A program made the position numbers and the translations under genes. The notes under the pieces were generated by a model. That model ran no database searches and was not told where the DNA came from. It was given only the letters and a program-made list of their open reading frames with translations. A stretch of 55,401 bases of DNA from RGIG4140 sp045635565 (GTDB lineage: Bacteria; Pseudomonadota; Alphaproteobacteria; CAAHEQ01; UBA3637), in the NCBI GenBank assembly GCA_045635565.1, contig JAZTVX010000065.1:1-55401 (forward strand), given 5' to 3'. This document shows, one piece after another, positions 17,045 to 25,557 of the stretch (the first letter of the stretch is position 1; each line of letters starts with the position of its first letter).

Positions 17045-17824
17045 ATGGTTAAAGGTGCTATCTGTTTTGTATTAAGTGTCAGTTTATTATCATCTGTTTT
17101 TGCATATGCTCAAAATGTCCAAATTACCTCTTTCTCAAAGGCAAAACAATTCTTACTCAAAGATGTTTACACCGATTATTTTAAAACGGTTTATTGTGAT
17201 GCAACCTATCACCCCAAAAACAAAAAAATTTTAACGTATCCTTTGTTTTTTGATAGAACAATTATGCAGAATCGTTCTGACCGTATTGAATATGAACATA
17301 TTGTGCCGGCAGAAAATTTTGGCAGCATGTTATCCGAATGGACAAACGGTCATGATTTATGCAAGACCAAAGGGAAACCGTACAAAGGTCGCCGATGTGC
17401 CGAAAAAACAAATCGTTCATTTAAATTGATGCAGGCTGACATGTACAACCTTTATCCGGCTATCGGCTCTGTAAATGGAGTTCGTTCTAACAAACAATTT
17501 GTACAATTACCCCGATTTGTACCGTCATCTTTCGGCACATGTCATTTTAAAATTTCCGATGATAAAGCCGAACCTCCCAATCGTTCAAAAGGTATTGTAG
17601 CAAGAACACATTTATATTTTGATGAGGTATATTTCCCTCAATTTAAGTTAAGCAACAAACAAACATTGCTTATGATAGAATGGCACCTCAAATATCCGGT
17701 AACACAATGGGAATGTATCAGAACTTATCGTATTGAACAAATCCAAAAATCAGAAAATTTAATTACTAAGCAAGCCTGTCAAAAAGCAAATCTATGGCCA
17801 AAGGAAAACAAACAACCCAAATAA
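17045..17824 (+). CDS. Endonuclease I family nuclease, secreted
   Basis: A 259-residue protein with a signal peptide (to about residue 22). It matches the EndA/Dns family of periplasmic or extracellular DNases: YEHIVPAENFG (H85 as general base in the beta-beta-alpha metal site) and MYNLYPAIGSVNGVRSNKQF, which carries the conserved N-P-A-G-x-x-N-x-x-R-S residues. Such enzymes nonspecifically cut double-stranded DNA outside the cytoplasm, for nutrient recovery or to limit uptake. AGAAGGGAT precedes the ATG. Paired cysteines suggest disulfides. It is followed 27 bases later by endonuclease IV; a functional link is not implied. Confidence 0.9.
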   Translation: MVKGAICFVLSVSLLSSVFAYAQNVQITSFSKAKQFLLKDVYTDYFKTVYCDATYHPKNKKILTYPLFFDRTIMQNRSDRIEYEHIVPAENFGSMLSEWTNGHDLCKTKGKPYKGRRCAEKTNRSFKLMQADMYNLYPAIGSVNGVRSNKQFVQLPRFVPSSFGTCHFKISDDKAEPPNRSKGIVARTHLYFDEVYFPQFKLSNKQTLLMIEWHLKYPVTQWECIRTYRIEQIQKSENLITKQACQKANLWPKENKQPK

Positions 17825-17851
17825 ATTTACAACGCAATAAAAGAGGATAAC

Positions 17852-18685
17852 ATGTTAAAAATCGGCGCACATCTTTCAGCATCAAAAGGATATACAGCCA
17901 TGATACAGGAAATGGTTGATATGCAAGCAAATACATTCCAATTTTTCACACGCAATCCTCGGGGTGGAAAAGCCAAAGAATTAGATATGAATGATATTCA
18001 AAATTTCTTGTCAGCTATGCCAACGCATCAGGTAGAATCTGTTTTAGCACATGCTTCTTATACCATCAATCCATGTTCCAAAGATCCTCAAACGCGTGAA
18101 TTTGCATTAAATACTATTATAGATGATTTAAAACGACTAGCATACACACCCAACCAATTTTACAACATGCATCCTGGTTCACATGTCGGGCAAGGTATTG
18201 AAACAGGCATTCAATATATCGCTGATACGTTAAATCAGGTCCTTTCACCTGATATGAAAACGAATTTTTTGCTGGAAACCATGTCCGGCAAAGGAAGTGA
18301 AATCGGTTCTTCTTTTAGTGAATTGAAAGAAATCATCAAACGATGCAAATACGGTCATTTAGTCGGTGTTTGTTTAGATACCTGCCATGTTTATTCAGCA
18401 GGTTACGATATCGTCAATCGATTAGATGATGTACTGGAAGAATTTGATCGCATTTTAGGATTACATCGACTCAAAATGATTCATTTGAACGATAGTATGC
18501 TCCCGTTTAACTGCAAAAATGACCGCCATGCCCGTATCGGTGAAGGAACTATCGGATCCGAAGCATTAGTTCGTTTGGTTAATCACCCCAAATTAAAACA
18601 TTTATCTTTTATTTTAGAAACACCAAATGAATTTGAGGGATACAAACAGGAAATTGCTTTTTTCAGAGCCAACTATTCAAACTAA
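17852..18685 (+). CDS. nfo: Endonuclease IV (AP endonuclease)
   Basis: A 277-residue TIM-barrel enzyme that cuts DNA 5' of abasic sites in base-excision repair, with three zinc ions. Signatures include GAHLSASKGY near the start, NMHPGSHVGQG, LLETMSGKGSEIGSSF, VCLDTCHVYSAGYD and HLNDSMLPFNCKNDRHARIGEG, which supply the conserved His, Glu and Asp ligands. AGAGGATAAC precedes the ATG. The end overlaps the tail of the convergent tspO gene by nine bases. Confidence 0.96.
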   Translation: MLKIGAHLSASKGYTAMIQEMVDMQANTFQFFTRNPRGGKAKELDMNDIQNFLSAMPTHQVESVLAHASYTINPCSKDPQTREFALNTIIDDLKRLAYTPNQFYNMHPGSHVGQGIETGIQYIADTLNQVLSPDMKTNFLLETMSGKGSEIGSSFSELKEIIKRCKYGHLVGVCLDTCHVYSAGYDIVNRLDDVLEEFDRILGLHRLKMIHLNDSMLPFNCKNDRHARIGEGTIGSEALVRLVNHPKLKHLSFILETPNEFEGYKQEIAFFRANYSN

Positions 18686-19156
18686 AATATAACCGTTTAG
18701 GTATAATGCAAACAAACCCCATAAAAATTGAGGAACCAAAAGTGCCGCTGATACCAAACTGGTTTTATAAAACTCACGAATAGTTAAGAATAAGAAAACC
18801 AGCATCAAAACAATAACAATCAATCCACCAATCACACTATGCAAATAGAAAAACACAAACGGCCACAGCCCTGTACAAATTAACTGAAAGGCAAAATATC
18901 TGGGCGTGGCTTTATCCCAAGCAATAAATGCCGAAATGGCCATCAATAAATATAACAAACTCCATACTATACTGAAAACGGCATCCGGTGGTGTCAAGGG
19001 TGATAATGGTAACGAACGATACCAATTCAATCTGTCAACCGTCACAAAACTACCACCAATCCAACCAACGGCATAAACAAACACTAAAATAAAAAACAAA
19101 CGCCCTGCTCTAATCCATATATTTTCTTTTTGAGATATATTCCTATTTTTTCTCAT
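18677..19156 (-). CDS. tspO: TspO/MBR family tryptophan-rich sensory protein
   Basis: A 159-residue membrane protein with five helices. WYRSLPLSPLTPPDAVFSIVWSLLY holds the family signature (W-x-x-x-L, PP-x-x-FxxVW) and the rest is Trp- and aromatic-rich (WDKATPRYF, CTGLWPFVFFY, PQFLWGLFALYLN). TspO binds porphyrins and cholesterol-like ligands and has been tied to stress and tetrapyrrole control in alphaproteobacteria. Its start overlaps the stop of the preceding hydrolase gene (ATGA), so the two are translated together; the partnership is unexplained. Confidence 0.92.
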   Translation of the reverse strand: MRKNRNISQKENIWIRAGRLFFILVFVYAVGWIGGSFVTVDRLNWYRSLPLSPLTPPDAVFSIVWSLLYLLMAISAFIAWDKATPRYFAFQLICTGLWPFVFFYLHSVIGGLIVIVLMLVFLFLTIREFYKTSLVSAALLVPQFLWGLFALYLNGYILV

Positions 19157-19899
19157 GCTGCATTTCTTTCTATCAATGATTGAATATTATTTTCCAATGG
19201 ATATGTCCGTAAAGAATGATTATCCCCCTTAACTATATGGACACAAACATCTTGTGATTCAAGAGCATCTTTAATTTTAAACGAATTTTCGAAAGGAATA
19301 ATTTCATCTTTATCCCCATGAGCCAAAATAACCGGACCATTATATTGAATCTTACGATTTAATAACAAAAACGGTTCTGCTTCAACAAACATCGGATATG
19401 AAAAACAATGCCCGTGTGTTTCCTCATTCGGTCCGATAACCGCCCCGTTTTTCAATAAGTCACGAATTTTATCATTAAACATATGATGCCAAACCATCGG
19501 TAAAAAATCCACACCGGCAGCACATGTTAAAATACCTTTAACTTGCTGTGGAAATTGTTCTGCTAGTAAAAAAGATATCCATCCCCCCAATGAACTACCA
19601 ACTAAATACAATGGTTCCCGTATATTATGGAAACGAATAACATTCACAACATCTTCTAAACATTGATGTATTCTGAAATCATCTGGCTTTCCTTCCGACT
19701 CGCCATGCCCCGTATAATCAACAGATAAAAAAGAATAATTATTCTGCAAACAAAATTGTCGTATGCGTTTCCCTTTTTCACTGTTTCGTGATGAACGTAA
19801 TCCATGCAAATAAACAATACAAGGCTGATTTTCATATTTTAGATAAGTGTAAGCAATGACATATTTTTTTGAATTTTTAATTTTTTGGGGTTCCATCAT
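19153..19899 (-). CDS. Alpha/beta hydrolase
   Basis: A 248-residue serine hydrolase-fold protein. VYLHGLRSSRNS forms the oxyanion-hole region, GSSLGG (nucleophile Ser103) the elbow, GDKDEIIPF supplies the acid and GDNHSL the histidine. It resembles short-chain esterases or thioesterases of the YqiA/prolyl-oligopeptidase-like type; the substrate is unknown. AAGGA lies before the ATG. It is the first gene of a two-gene unit with tspO and is divergent from comF across 44 bases. Confidence 0.88.
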   Translation of the reverse strand: MMEPQKIKNSKKYVIAYTYLKYENQPCIVYLHGLRSSRNSEKGKRIRQFCLQNNYSFLSVDYTGHGESEGKPDDFRIHQCLEDVVNVIRFHNIREPLYLVGSSLGGWISFLLAEQFPQQVKGILTCAAGVDFLPMVWHHMFNDKIRDLLKNGAVIGPNEETHGHCFSYPMFVEAEPFLLLNRKIQYNGPVILAHGDKDEIIPFENSFKIKDALESQDVCVHIVKGDNHSLRTYPLENNIQSLIERNAA

Positions 19900-19943
19900 G
19901 TAATATCCTTGATTTTATATTTGCTTTAAGGTAGGTTATTTTT

Positions 19944-20693
19944 ATGAAAAATACAAGTTCTTTCATCTGTTTTATCCAAAAATATCTATCAAAGGCATTG
20001 AATTTTGTTTTTCCGCCCCAATGCCCTTATTGTGATAAAATCATTCATCACACTCAAATGATGTGTGATAATTGTTTCAACCAAATTCATTTCATTACCG
20101 GTTCAAAATGTTATCGGTGTGGACGCCCTCTGCCTTTGATACAAAATGAAGAAAAATTACTGTGTCCTAACTGCATCAATAAACGCAAAAACTATGATTT
20201 GTCCCGTTCGGCATTTATTTACGATTCATTCTCCCGAAATGCTATTTTACGGCTTAAACACGCTGACCGAACGGATTTAAGACATTTGTTTGTACAATAC
20301 ATGTTACGTGCCGGTACTGACCTGTTTGAAAAAACAGATTTAGTCGTTTCTGTCCCATTACATTGGAAACGCAGGTTCAAAAGAAAATATAATCAATCAG
20401 CTGTTTTAGCAGAATTATTGGCAAAAAAAATCAACAAACCTTATTCCACAACATTGTTGACACGCTGTCGCTATACACATTCACAAGCGGGTAAAGATAG
20501 TCAAAAACGAAAAGAAAACGTCAAAAACGCTTTTAAAGTCAATCCATCACACAACATCGAAGGGTTGTCTATTCTTCTGATAGATGACGTTTTAACAACC
20601 GGTGCGACAGCCGAATCTTGTGCCAAAATACTTAAACAAAACGGAGCCAAAGCTGTTTATGTCCTTACGATAGCTCAGGTTTTACAACATTAA
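19944..20693 (+). CDS. comF: ComF family protein (phosphoribosyltransferase-like)
   Basis: A 249-residue protein. The N-terminal zinc region has CPYCDK, CDNCF, CYRCGRPL and CPNC; the C-terminus has the PRPP loop LLIDDVLTTGATAESC of type I phosphoribosyltransferases. ComF proteins help DNA uptake at the cytoplasmic side in competent bacteria, but homologues are widespread and often of unknown function (GntX-like). Its last codon is one base from the stop of the convergent sufE gene. Confidence 0.9.
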   Translation: MKNTSSFICFIQKYLSKALNFVFPPQCPYCDKIIHHTQMMCDNCFNQIHFITGSKCYRCGRPLPLIQNEEKLLCPNCINKRKNYDLSRSAFIYDSFSRNAILRLKHADRTDLRHLFVQYMLRAGTDLFEKTDLVVSVPLHWKRRFKRKYNQSAVLAELLAKKINKPYSTTLLTRCRYTHSQAGKDSQKRKENVKNAFKVNPSHNIEGLSILLIDDVLTTGATAESCAKILKQNGAKAVYVLTIAQVLQH

Positions 20694-20694
20694 A

Positions 20695-21087
20695 TTACTG
20701 AACCAAAAACCGAATCCGTTCAATCATGGCAAAAAAGCCGTTTCGTCTGGTCGGAGATAAATTTTCCGATAAATCCAATTGTTCAAAAACAGACTCAATA
20801 TCAATGGATTGAATTTCATCAGCTGTTTTATCATTTACTAAAATCAACAACACGGCTATCAAACCCCGAACAATATGAGCATCGCTGGTTGCTGAAAAAT
20901 GATATTTTTTACCCATCATCTGAGACGTCAGCCATACCTGAGACATACAACCATCAACTTTATTTTCGGGAATTTTATCATTTTCAGAAAAATCCGGTAA
21001 CGTATCACCCAATTCAATTAAATAGCGATATTTGTCTTCCCAATCCGTTAAAAAAGAAAAATTATCAATCAATTCTTGTTGTGTCAT
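20695..21087 (-). CDS. sufE: SufE family sulfur acceptor
   Basis: A 130-residue protein that accepts sulfur from a cysteine desulfurase for Fe-S cluster assembly. KVDGCMSQVWL carries the catalytic Cys47 in its usual loop, and FSATSDAHIVRGLIAVLLIL is the conserved helix region. The length matches SufE/CsdE. No suf operon is present here; the gene is a stand-alone copy together with a small membrane protein gene upstream. Confidence 0.93.
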   Translation of the reverse strand: MTQQELIDNFSFLTDWEDKYRYLIELGDTLPDFSENDKIPENKVDGCMSQVWLTSQMMGKKYHFSATSDAHIVRGLIAVLLILVNDKTADEIQSIDIESVFEQLDLSENLSPTRRNGFFAMIERIRFLVQ

Positions 21088-21096
21088 CGATTATCC

Positions 21097-21309
21097 TTAA
21101 TCATGTTCTGCTGCTTCGGGCGATAAATCTTCCATATCACTTTCCGAAATAATATCCGGAAATTGTTGTTCATGTTCCATGACAGGCTGTTCAACTTCAG
21201 GTAATGTTACCCGAACAGGTGTTGTTTGTTCTTTTTGAGTAGGTTTCCAAAGAAACACTATCGACAAAAAAACAATCACCCCAATCAATAAAAGAAGAAT
21301 TTTGTTCAT
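21097..21309 (-). CDS. Small single-pass membrane protein, 70 residues
   Basis: MNKILLLLIGVIVFLSIVFLW is one hydrophobic helix; the remaining 49 residues are acidic and Pro/Glu-rich. The start at 21309 is preferred over 21336 because AAGGGAT is spaced correctly there. I do not recognise a family. It is ten bases upstream of sufE and probably cotranscribed, but a role in sulfur transfer is not implied. Confidence 0.6.
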   Translation of the reverse strand: MNKILLLLIGVIVFLSIVFLWKPTQKEQTTPVRVTLPEVEQPVMEHEQQFPDIISESDMEDLSPEAAEHD

Positions 21310-21378
21310 GTTTATCCCTTTTTGTATCACTTTCACGCTTAATATATCTCTTTAATTTTAGCAAAATCAAGGTTTTTC

Positions 21379-21407
21379 TTTTCATTTACAAAAAAATATG
21401 CTATACA
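21379..21407 (+). promoter_or_regulatory. Extended -10 promoter of birA, nine bases before its start codon
   Basis: TG-C-TATACA (TATACA at 21402-21407) with TTTTCA 17 bases upstream (21379-21384). The same ATATGCTATACA string occurs before pheS. Transcription should begin near the ATG at 21416. Confidence 0.5.
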
Positions 21408-21415
21408 GCGTTCCA

Positions 21416-22093
21416 ATGAATTGGAAAATACATCATTTTCACCGTGTCGAATCAACAAACGATACGGCCCGTTTTTATCCTGTCGGTTCGGTCATTTCGG
21501 CCAATATTCAAACGAACGGACGGGGGCGTCATGGTCGTACATGGATCAGTCAGAAAGGTAATTTGTTTGTCAGTTTTGTTTTACCCGAATTCGGATATCA
21601 AACTTCTCTTTTATCCTTTGTTGCAGCTGTTGCCGTGACTGAAACATTGCATGATCTCGGATTTACCTGTCAAATAAAATGGCCGAATGATATTTTATTT
21701 AATCACAAAAAAACAGCCGGTATTTTGTTAGAGTTGTCTGATAATAAACTGATAATAGGTATCGGAATCAACTTACGACATGCACCGACCGATAAAGACG
21801 TTATTTACCCGACGACATCCCTGAACATAGGAATGGACAGACAAGAAATATTGTCTATTTTAAGCAAAAAAATCACGGAAAACCTGACTATTTTCACGCA
21901 AGAAGGATTCGATAAAATTCGTGAAAAATGGTTGCGTTCTGCTGTTGGTCTCAATGAACGCATTTACGTACGTTTACCTCATGAAACAATATCTGGCATT
22001 TTTACAGAGTTTACGCCACAGGGGGCGATTTCCCTGAAATTAGATAATGGTACCGCTCGTATAATTACGGCCGGTGATATTTTTTTTAAATGA
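21416..22093 (+). CDS. birA: Biotin--[acetyl-CoA-carboxylase] ligase
   Basis: Attaches biotin to the carboxyl-carrier protein of acetyl-CoA carboxylase. The 225-residue protein is the short form without a DNA-binding domain. Motifs: VESTND, TNGRGRHGRTW (biotinyl-AMP loop), KWPNDILF, KTAGILLE and GIGINL. The frame is open from an ATG at 21398, but that codon lies inside the probable -10 element, so the ATG at 21416 is chosen. It is 12 bases before the RNase J gene, a pairing common in alphaproteobacteria. Confidence 0.93.
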   Translation: MNWKIHHFHRVESTNDTARFYPVGSVISANIQTNGRGRHGRTWISQKGNLFVSFVLPEFGYQTSLLSFVAAVAVTETLHDLGFTCQIKWPNDILFNHKKTAGILLELSDNKLIIGIGINLRHAPTDKDVIYPTTSLNIGMDRQEILSILSKKITENLTIFTQEGFDKIREKWLRSAVGLNERIYVRLPHETISGIFTEFTPQGAISLKLDNGTARIITAGDIFFK

Positions 22094-22105
22094 GAAGGAA
22101 ATAAT

Positions 22106-23788
22106 ATGAATGAAATAACAGAAAATCAAACAATCACTATTCCTCATGACAAACTTGTATTCATACCGTTAGGTGGAGCAACGGGAATTGGTATGAATTG
22201 CTTTGCTTACGGTTATCAAAACAAATGGTTATTGGTTGATTGCGGGGTCGGTTTCCCCGGTGACGGATTACCAGGCGTTGATGTATTGTTGCCTGATCCG
22301 ATGTTCTTGACAGACAAGAAAAAAGACATCGTAGGTTTGGTATTAACACACGGACATGAAGATCACTTGGGAGCGGTCGGTTATTTATGGCATCAACTAC
22401 AATGTCCGATTTATGCAACCCCTTTTACAAATGAATTACTGGAATCAAAATTAACTGAAACAGGATTACTGGGGCGTGTTGATGTAACCGTCATTAGACA
22501 GGGAGAATGTTTAGACTTAAATCCGTTTGAAATTGAATTTATTGCCATGAGCCATTCTATTCCCGAATCATCGGCGTTGGCAATTCGAACCGAACAAGGT
22601 CTTATTTTGCATACAGGTGATTGGAAATGGGATGCTGATCCGATTTTAAATCAGGAAACGGATAAAAAACGATTAAAAGAATTAGGAAAAGAAGGCGTTT
22701 TAGCTCTTGTATGCGATTCGACGAACGTTTTTGGCGAAAAACAAATGCATACAGAACAAGATGTACAAAATTCCTTAATTGACTTGGTACGACAATATGA
22801 TGGGCGACAAATTGCCATCGGTTGTTTTGCTTCAAATGTCAGCCGAATTAAAAGCATTTATCAGGCAGCCGTTCAAAATAATCGGGAAGTTTGCCTAATG
22901 GGGCGTAGTCTTTGGCGTATTGACGCAGCAGCCCGTTCAACAGGCTATTTCAAAGACATGCCTGAATTTTTATCAGAACAGGAGGCTTTGGAACGTCCCA
23001 TTGGCAGTGTTTTATATATTTGTACCGGTAGTCAAGGTGAGCCCCATTCGGCATTGAGTAATCTATCAACGTTAACTCCTCAAAAAAACAGTGTTTATTT
23101 TGGACCGAATGATGTGGTCATTTTTTCGTCACGAATTATTCCCGGGAATGAAAAAGCCATCGCCTTGTTGCAAAAACGATTTAAAACTAAAGATGTTCAA
23201 ATCATAACCAATCGGGAGGCTCTTGTACATGTATCAGGTCACTATGCAGGACCGGATTTAGTTGAAATTTATAAATTAGTCAACCCACGTATTGCCTTAC
23301 CCGTTCATGGTGAAGCACGTGAATTAAATGAACATGCTGCATTAGCAAAACAATGGGGGGTACCTTATTCTTTTGCTTTAGAAGACGGTGAAATTTTAAC
23401 CATTGAACAAGAACCAAGTATTATCGGACAAACACAAATAGGTATTTTAGCTGTTGACGGTAAAAAAATCCTACCGTTAGATGCAGAAGTGATCCGTAAA
23501 AGACGCAAGATGATTGAGGATGGCACATTGGTCGTTACGGTTGTTTTGGACAAAAATAATCATATTTTAGGTAATTTACACTTATCCACATTCGGTTTAT
23601 TGGAAACAGGAAGTGATGACGAAAATGCCCTCAAAGAAAAAATCATTCACAATATTAACGAATTAGATGAAGACAACAAAGAACGGAATGATTTAATTGA
23701 AAACGTCATTCGTGCCGGCATTCGTCAATTTTTAAAAGAGTTTTATGGCAAAAAACCATTGATTGAAGTTCATCTTGTACGTGTATAG
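22106..23788 (+). CDS. rnj: Ribonuclease J
   Basis: A 560-residue metallo-beta-lactamase/beta-CASP ribonuclease with endonuclease and 5'-exonuclease activity, involved in mRNA decay and rRNA maturation. Metal ligands are in HGHEDHLGA (H82, H84, D86, H87), with SHSIPESSAL, HTGDWKWD and PVHGE as later motifs. RNase J is usual in alphaproteobacteria and absent from E. coli. AGAAGGAAAT precedes the ATG. It follows birA directly. Confidence 0.96.
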   Translation: MNEITENQTITIPHDKLVFIPLGGATGIGMNCFAYGYQNKWLLVDCGVGFPGDGLPGVDVLLPDPMFLTDKKKDIVGLVLTHGHEDHLGAVGYLWHQLQCPIYATPFTNELLESKLTETGLLGRVDVTVIRQGECLDLNPFEIEFIAMSHSIPESSALAIRTEQGLILHTGDWKWDADPILNQETDKKRLKELGKEGVLALVCDSTNVFGEKQMHTEQDVQNSLIDLVRQYDGRQIAIGCFASNVSRIKSIYQAAVQNNREVCLMGRSLWRIDAAARSTGYFKDMPEFLSEQEALERPIGSVLYICTGSQGEPHSALSNLSTLTPQKNSVYFGPNDVVIFSSRIIPGNEKAIALLQKRFKTKDVQIITNREALVHVSGHYAGPDLVEIYKLVNPRIALPVHGEARELNEHAALAKQWGVPYSFALEDGEILTIEQEPSIIGQTQIGILAVDGKKILPLDAEVIRKRRKMIEDGTLVVTVVLDKNNHILGNLHLSTFGLLETGSDDENALKEKIIHNINELDEDNKERNDLIENVIRAGIRQFLKEFYGKKPLIEVHLVRV

Positions 23789-23795
23789 AGAGTAC

Positions 23796-23826
23796 TTGAC
23801 TTGTTTAAAATTTTATGTGATAAAAT
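23796..23826 (+). promoter_or_regulatory. Possible promoter of the DxD glycosyltransferase-like gene
   Basis: TTGACT at 23796-23801 is followed by a GATAAAAT stretch; GATAAA (23819-23824) is at 17 bases. Confidence 0.45.
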
Positions 23827-23857
23827 ATTGATGTAACTTTGTAAAGGGGATTGTACC

Positions 23858-24661
23858 ATGCAAAAATATAACGTTATTTGCATCAAATGGGGAACGGCAT
23901 ATAAAGCTGATGATGTCAACAAATTGTGTTCCATGATTAAACGAAACACAAATTTTGATATTGACTTTTACTGTTTTACGGATAACACTATCGGATTAGC
24001 AGATGATGTTATTGTTAAACCGTTACCACAATTTGAAAATATAAAAAAGGGGGAAGAAGAATACACCCAAAAATACGCTTATCGTAAGGAAGCCGCCTTA
24101 TGTGATGATAAATTAGGTGGATTGACAGGACAACGTGTCTTTTTCTTTGATTTAGATTCGTTAATTGTCGGCAATTTGGATGAATTTTTTGAATATCCGC
24201 AAGGTGATAAATTTTACATTATCAATGATTGGCATACAAAAGGAAATCATGTCGGTCAAGCCAGTTGTTATTCATTTGTGGTCGGAACATTGGGATACAT
24301 CAAACGCTATTTTGAAGAAAATCCCAAACAAACAGTAGAACGTTTTTATACGGCTTCACAAGAGTACTTATCTTATAAAGTCATTGAAAAAGAAGGAGCG
24401 TTAAATTTTTGGCCAGACAACTGGTTTAAAAGTTTTCGTTTTCACTGTTTGCCGAAATGGTATTTGCGTTCATTTGTAACGCCTAAAATTCCACAGGTTG
24501 AAGGTTTAAAAATGATTGCTTTTCATGGATTACCGGGCTTAGAAGATGCACAAAAAGGAATTTGGTGTTCTGACAAGACCGACAAGAAATATCCTCGTGG
24601 ATTTAAAAAATTATATAAACATCTTTTGCCTGTTCCTTGGATTAAAGATTATTGGAAATAA
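23858..24661 (+). CDS. Glycosyltransferase-like protein with DxD motif
   Basis: A 267-residue protein. The start, YNVICIKWGTAYKADDVNKL, and YCFTDN are typical of GT-A enzymes related to family 8; FFFDLDSLIVGNLDEFF holds the DxD (D98-L-D100) that binds the metal and sugar nucleotide, and later segments keep GT8-like spacing with a terminal AFHGLPG. It probably transfers a hexose to a surface glycan. AAAGGGGA is before the ATG. It has its own promoter and a strong terminator, so it is a single-gene unit after RNase J. Confidence 0.72.
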   Translation: MQKYNVICIKWGTAYKADDVNKLCSMIKRNTNFDIDFYCFTDNTIGLADDVIVKPLPQFENIKKGEEEYTQKYAYRKEAALCDDKLGGLTGQRVFFFDLDSLIVGNLDEFFEYPQGDKFYIINDWHTKGNHVGQASCYSFVVGTLGYIKRYFEENPKQTVERFYTASQEYLSYKVIEKEGALNFWPDNWFKSFRFHCLPKWYLRSFVTPKIPQVEGLKMIAFHGLPGLEDAQKGIWCSDKTDKKYPRGFKKLYKHLLPVPWIKDYWK

Positions 24662-24680
24662 TGATATTATATATAAAACA

Positions 24681-24720
24681 AAAATACCCTTGAAAACATA
24701 AAACATTTCAAGGGTATTTT
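24681..24720. terminator. Bidirectional terminator
   Basis: A perfect 15-base-pair stem (24681-24695 with 24706-24720, core TACCCTTGAAA) between the convergent glycosyltransferase-like gene and prmC, with A and T runs at its ends. Confidence 0.9.
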
Positions 24721-24756
24721 CATGAAAAACAAATTTATTATTTTCAGCCTCTCACA

Positions 24757-25557
24757 TCAATCTTTCCGACAAAATACCAAAACACGAATAATACCGGATA
24801 AATCTTTTACCTGTTTCACACAAATAAATTCATTGACAGCCATCAAATCAATGACATCCTGTTCCTGATTTTGTCCGATTTCAAAAAATATTGTTCCATC
24901 TTGTTTAAGCATACGAGATAATGAAACTGATAATGCGCGATATGCGTCTAATCCATCCTCTCCACCATCAAGTGCCAACAAGGGATCAAATTGACGAACA
25001 CCTACATCTAACATAGCAACATCAGCCGTTTTGATATAAGGTGGATTTGAAATAATAATATCAAACATCGGATAATCATGCCCGAAATGAGGAGTTGTAA
25101 AATCTTCTTCCTGAAATATTGCACGATTACATACATCATTTTGACGAGCAATACAAAGGGCTTCTTTGGATTTATCAACCCCGATACCCGTTGCCTGTGG
25201 ATATTCATCCAGTAATGTCAACAACAAACATCCACTACCCGTTCCGATATCCAAAATAGATAATGCTTGATTTTTATCCGAATAAAAACGCAAAACTGTT
25301 TCAATAATCGTTTCTGAATCAGGACGAGGATCTAACACATCTTTGGAAACAATAAAATCACGTTTCCAAAATCCCCGCTGACCCAAAATTTTTGAAACAG
25401 GTTCACCTTGTTTGCGTCGTTGAATAAAATCAGCAAGTTGCCAAGTTGTCGGCTTCATCTGATAATGCTCGCAAAAAAAACGAGCATCCAAAAAAGGCGT
25501 ATCCGAACAATCAGATATCTGTTTCGCCACGGTGTTAATCATATCGGATTTATACAT
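24757..25557 (-). CDS. prmC: Release-factor glutamine methyltransferase
   Basis: Methylates the glutamine of the GGQ motif in release factors 1 and 2. The 266-residue protein has SAM motif I, ILDIGTGSGCLLL, and the NPPY motif in IIISNPPYIKT that places the glutamine amide. An upstream helical domain (about 1-75) fits the family. The gene overlaps the end of prfA by eight bases, the usual order, so methylase and substrate are made together. Confidence 0.96.
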   Translation of the reverse strand: MYKSDMINTVAKQISDCSDTPFLDARFFCEHYQMKPTTWQLADFIQRRKQGEPVSKILGQRGFWKRDFIVSKDVLDPRPDSETIIETVLRFYSDKNQALSILDIGTGSGCLLLTLLDEYPQATGIGVDKSKEALCIARQNDVCNRAIFQEEDFTTPHFGHDYPMFDIIISNPPYIKTADVAMLDVGVRQFDPLLALDGGEDGLDAYRALSVSLSRMLKQDGTIFFEIGQNQEQDVIDLMAVNEFICVKQVKDLSGIIRVLVFCRKD

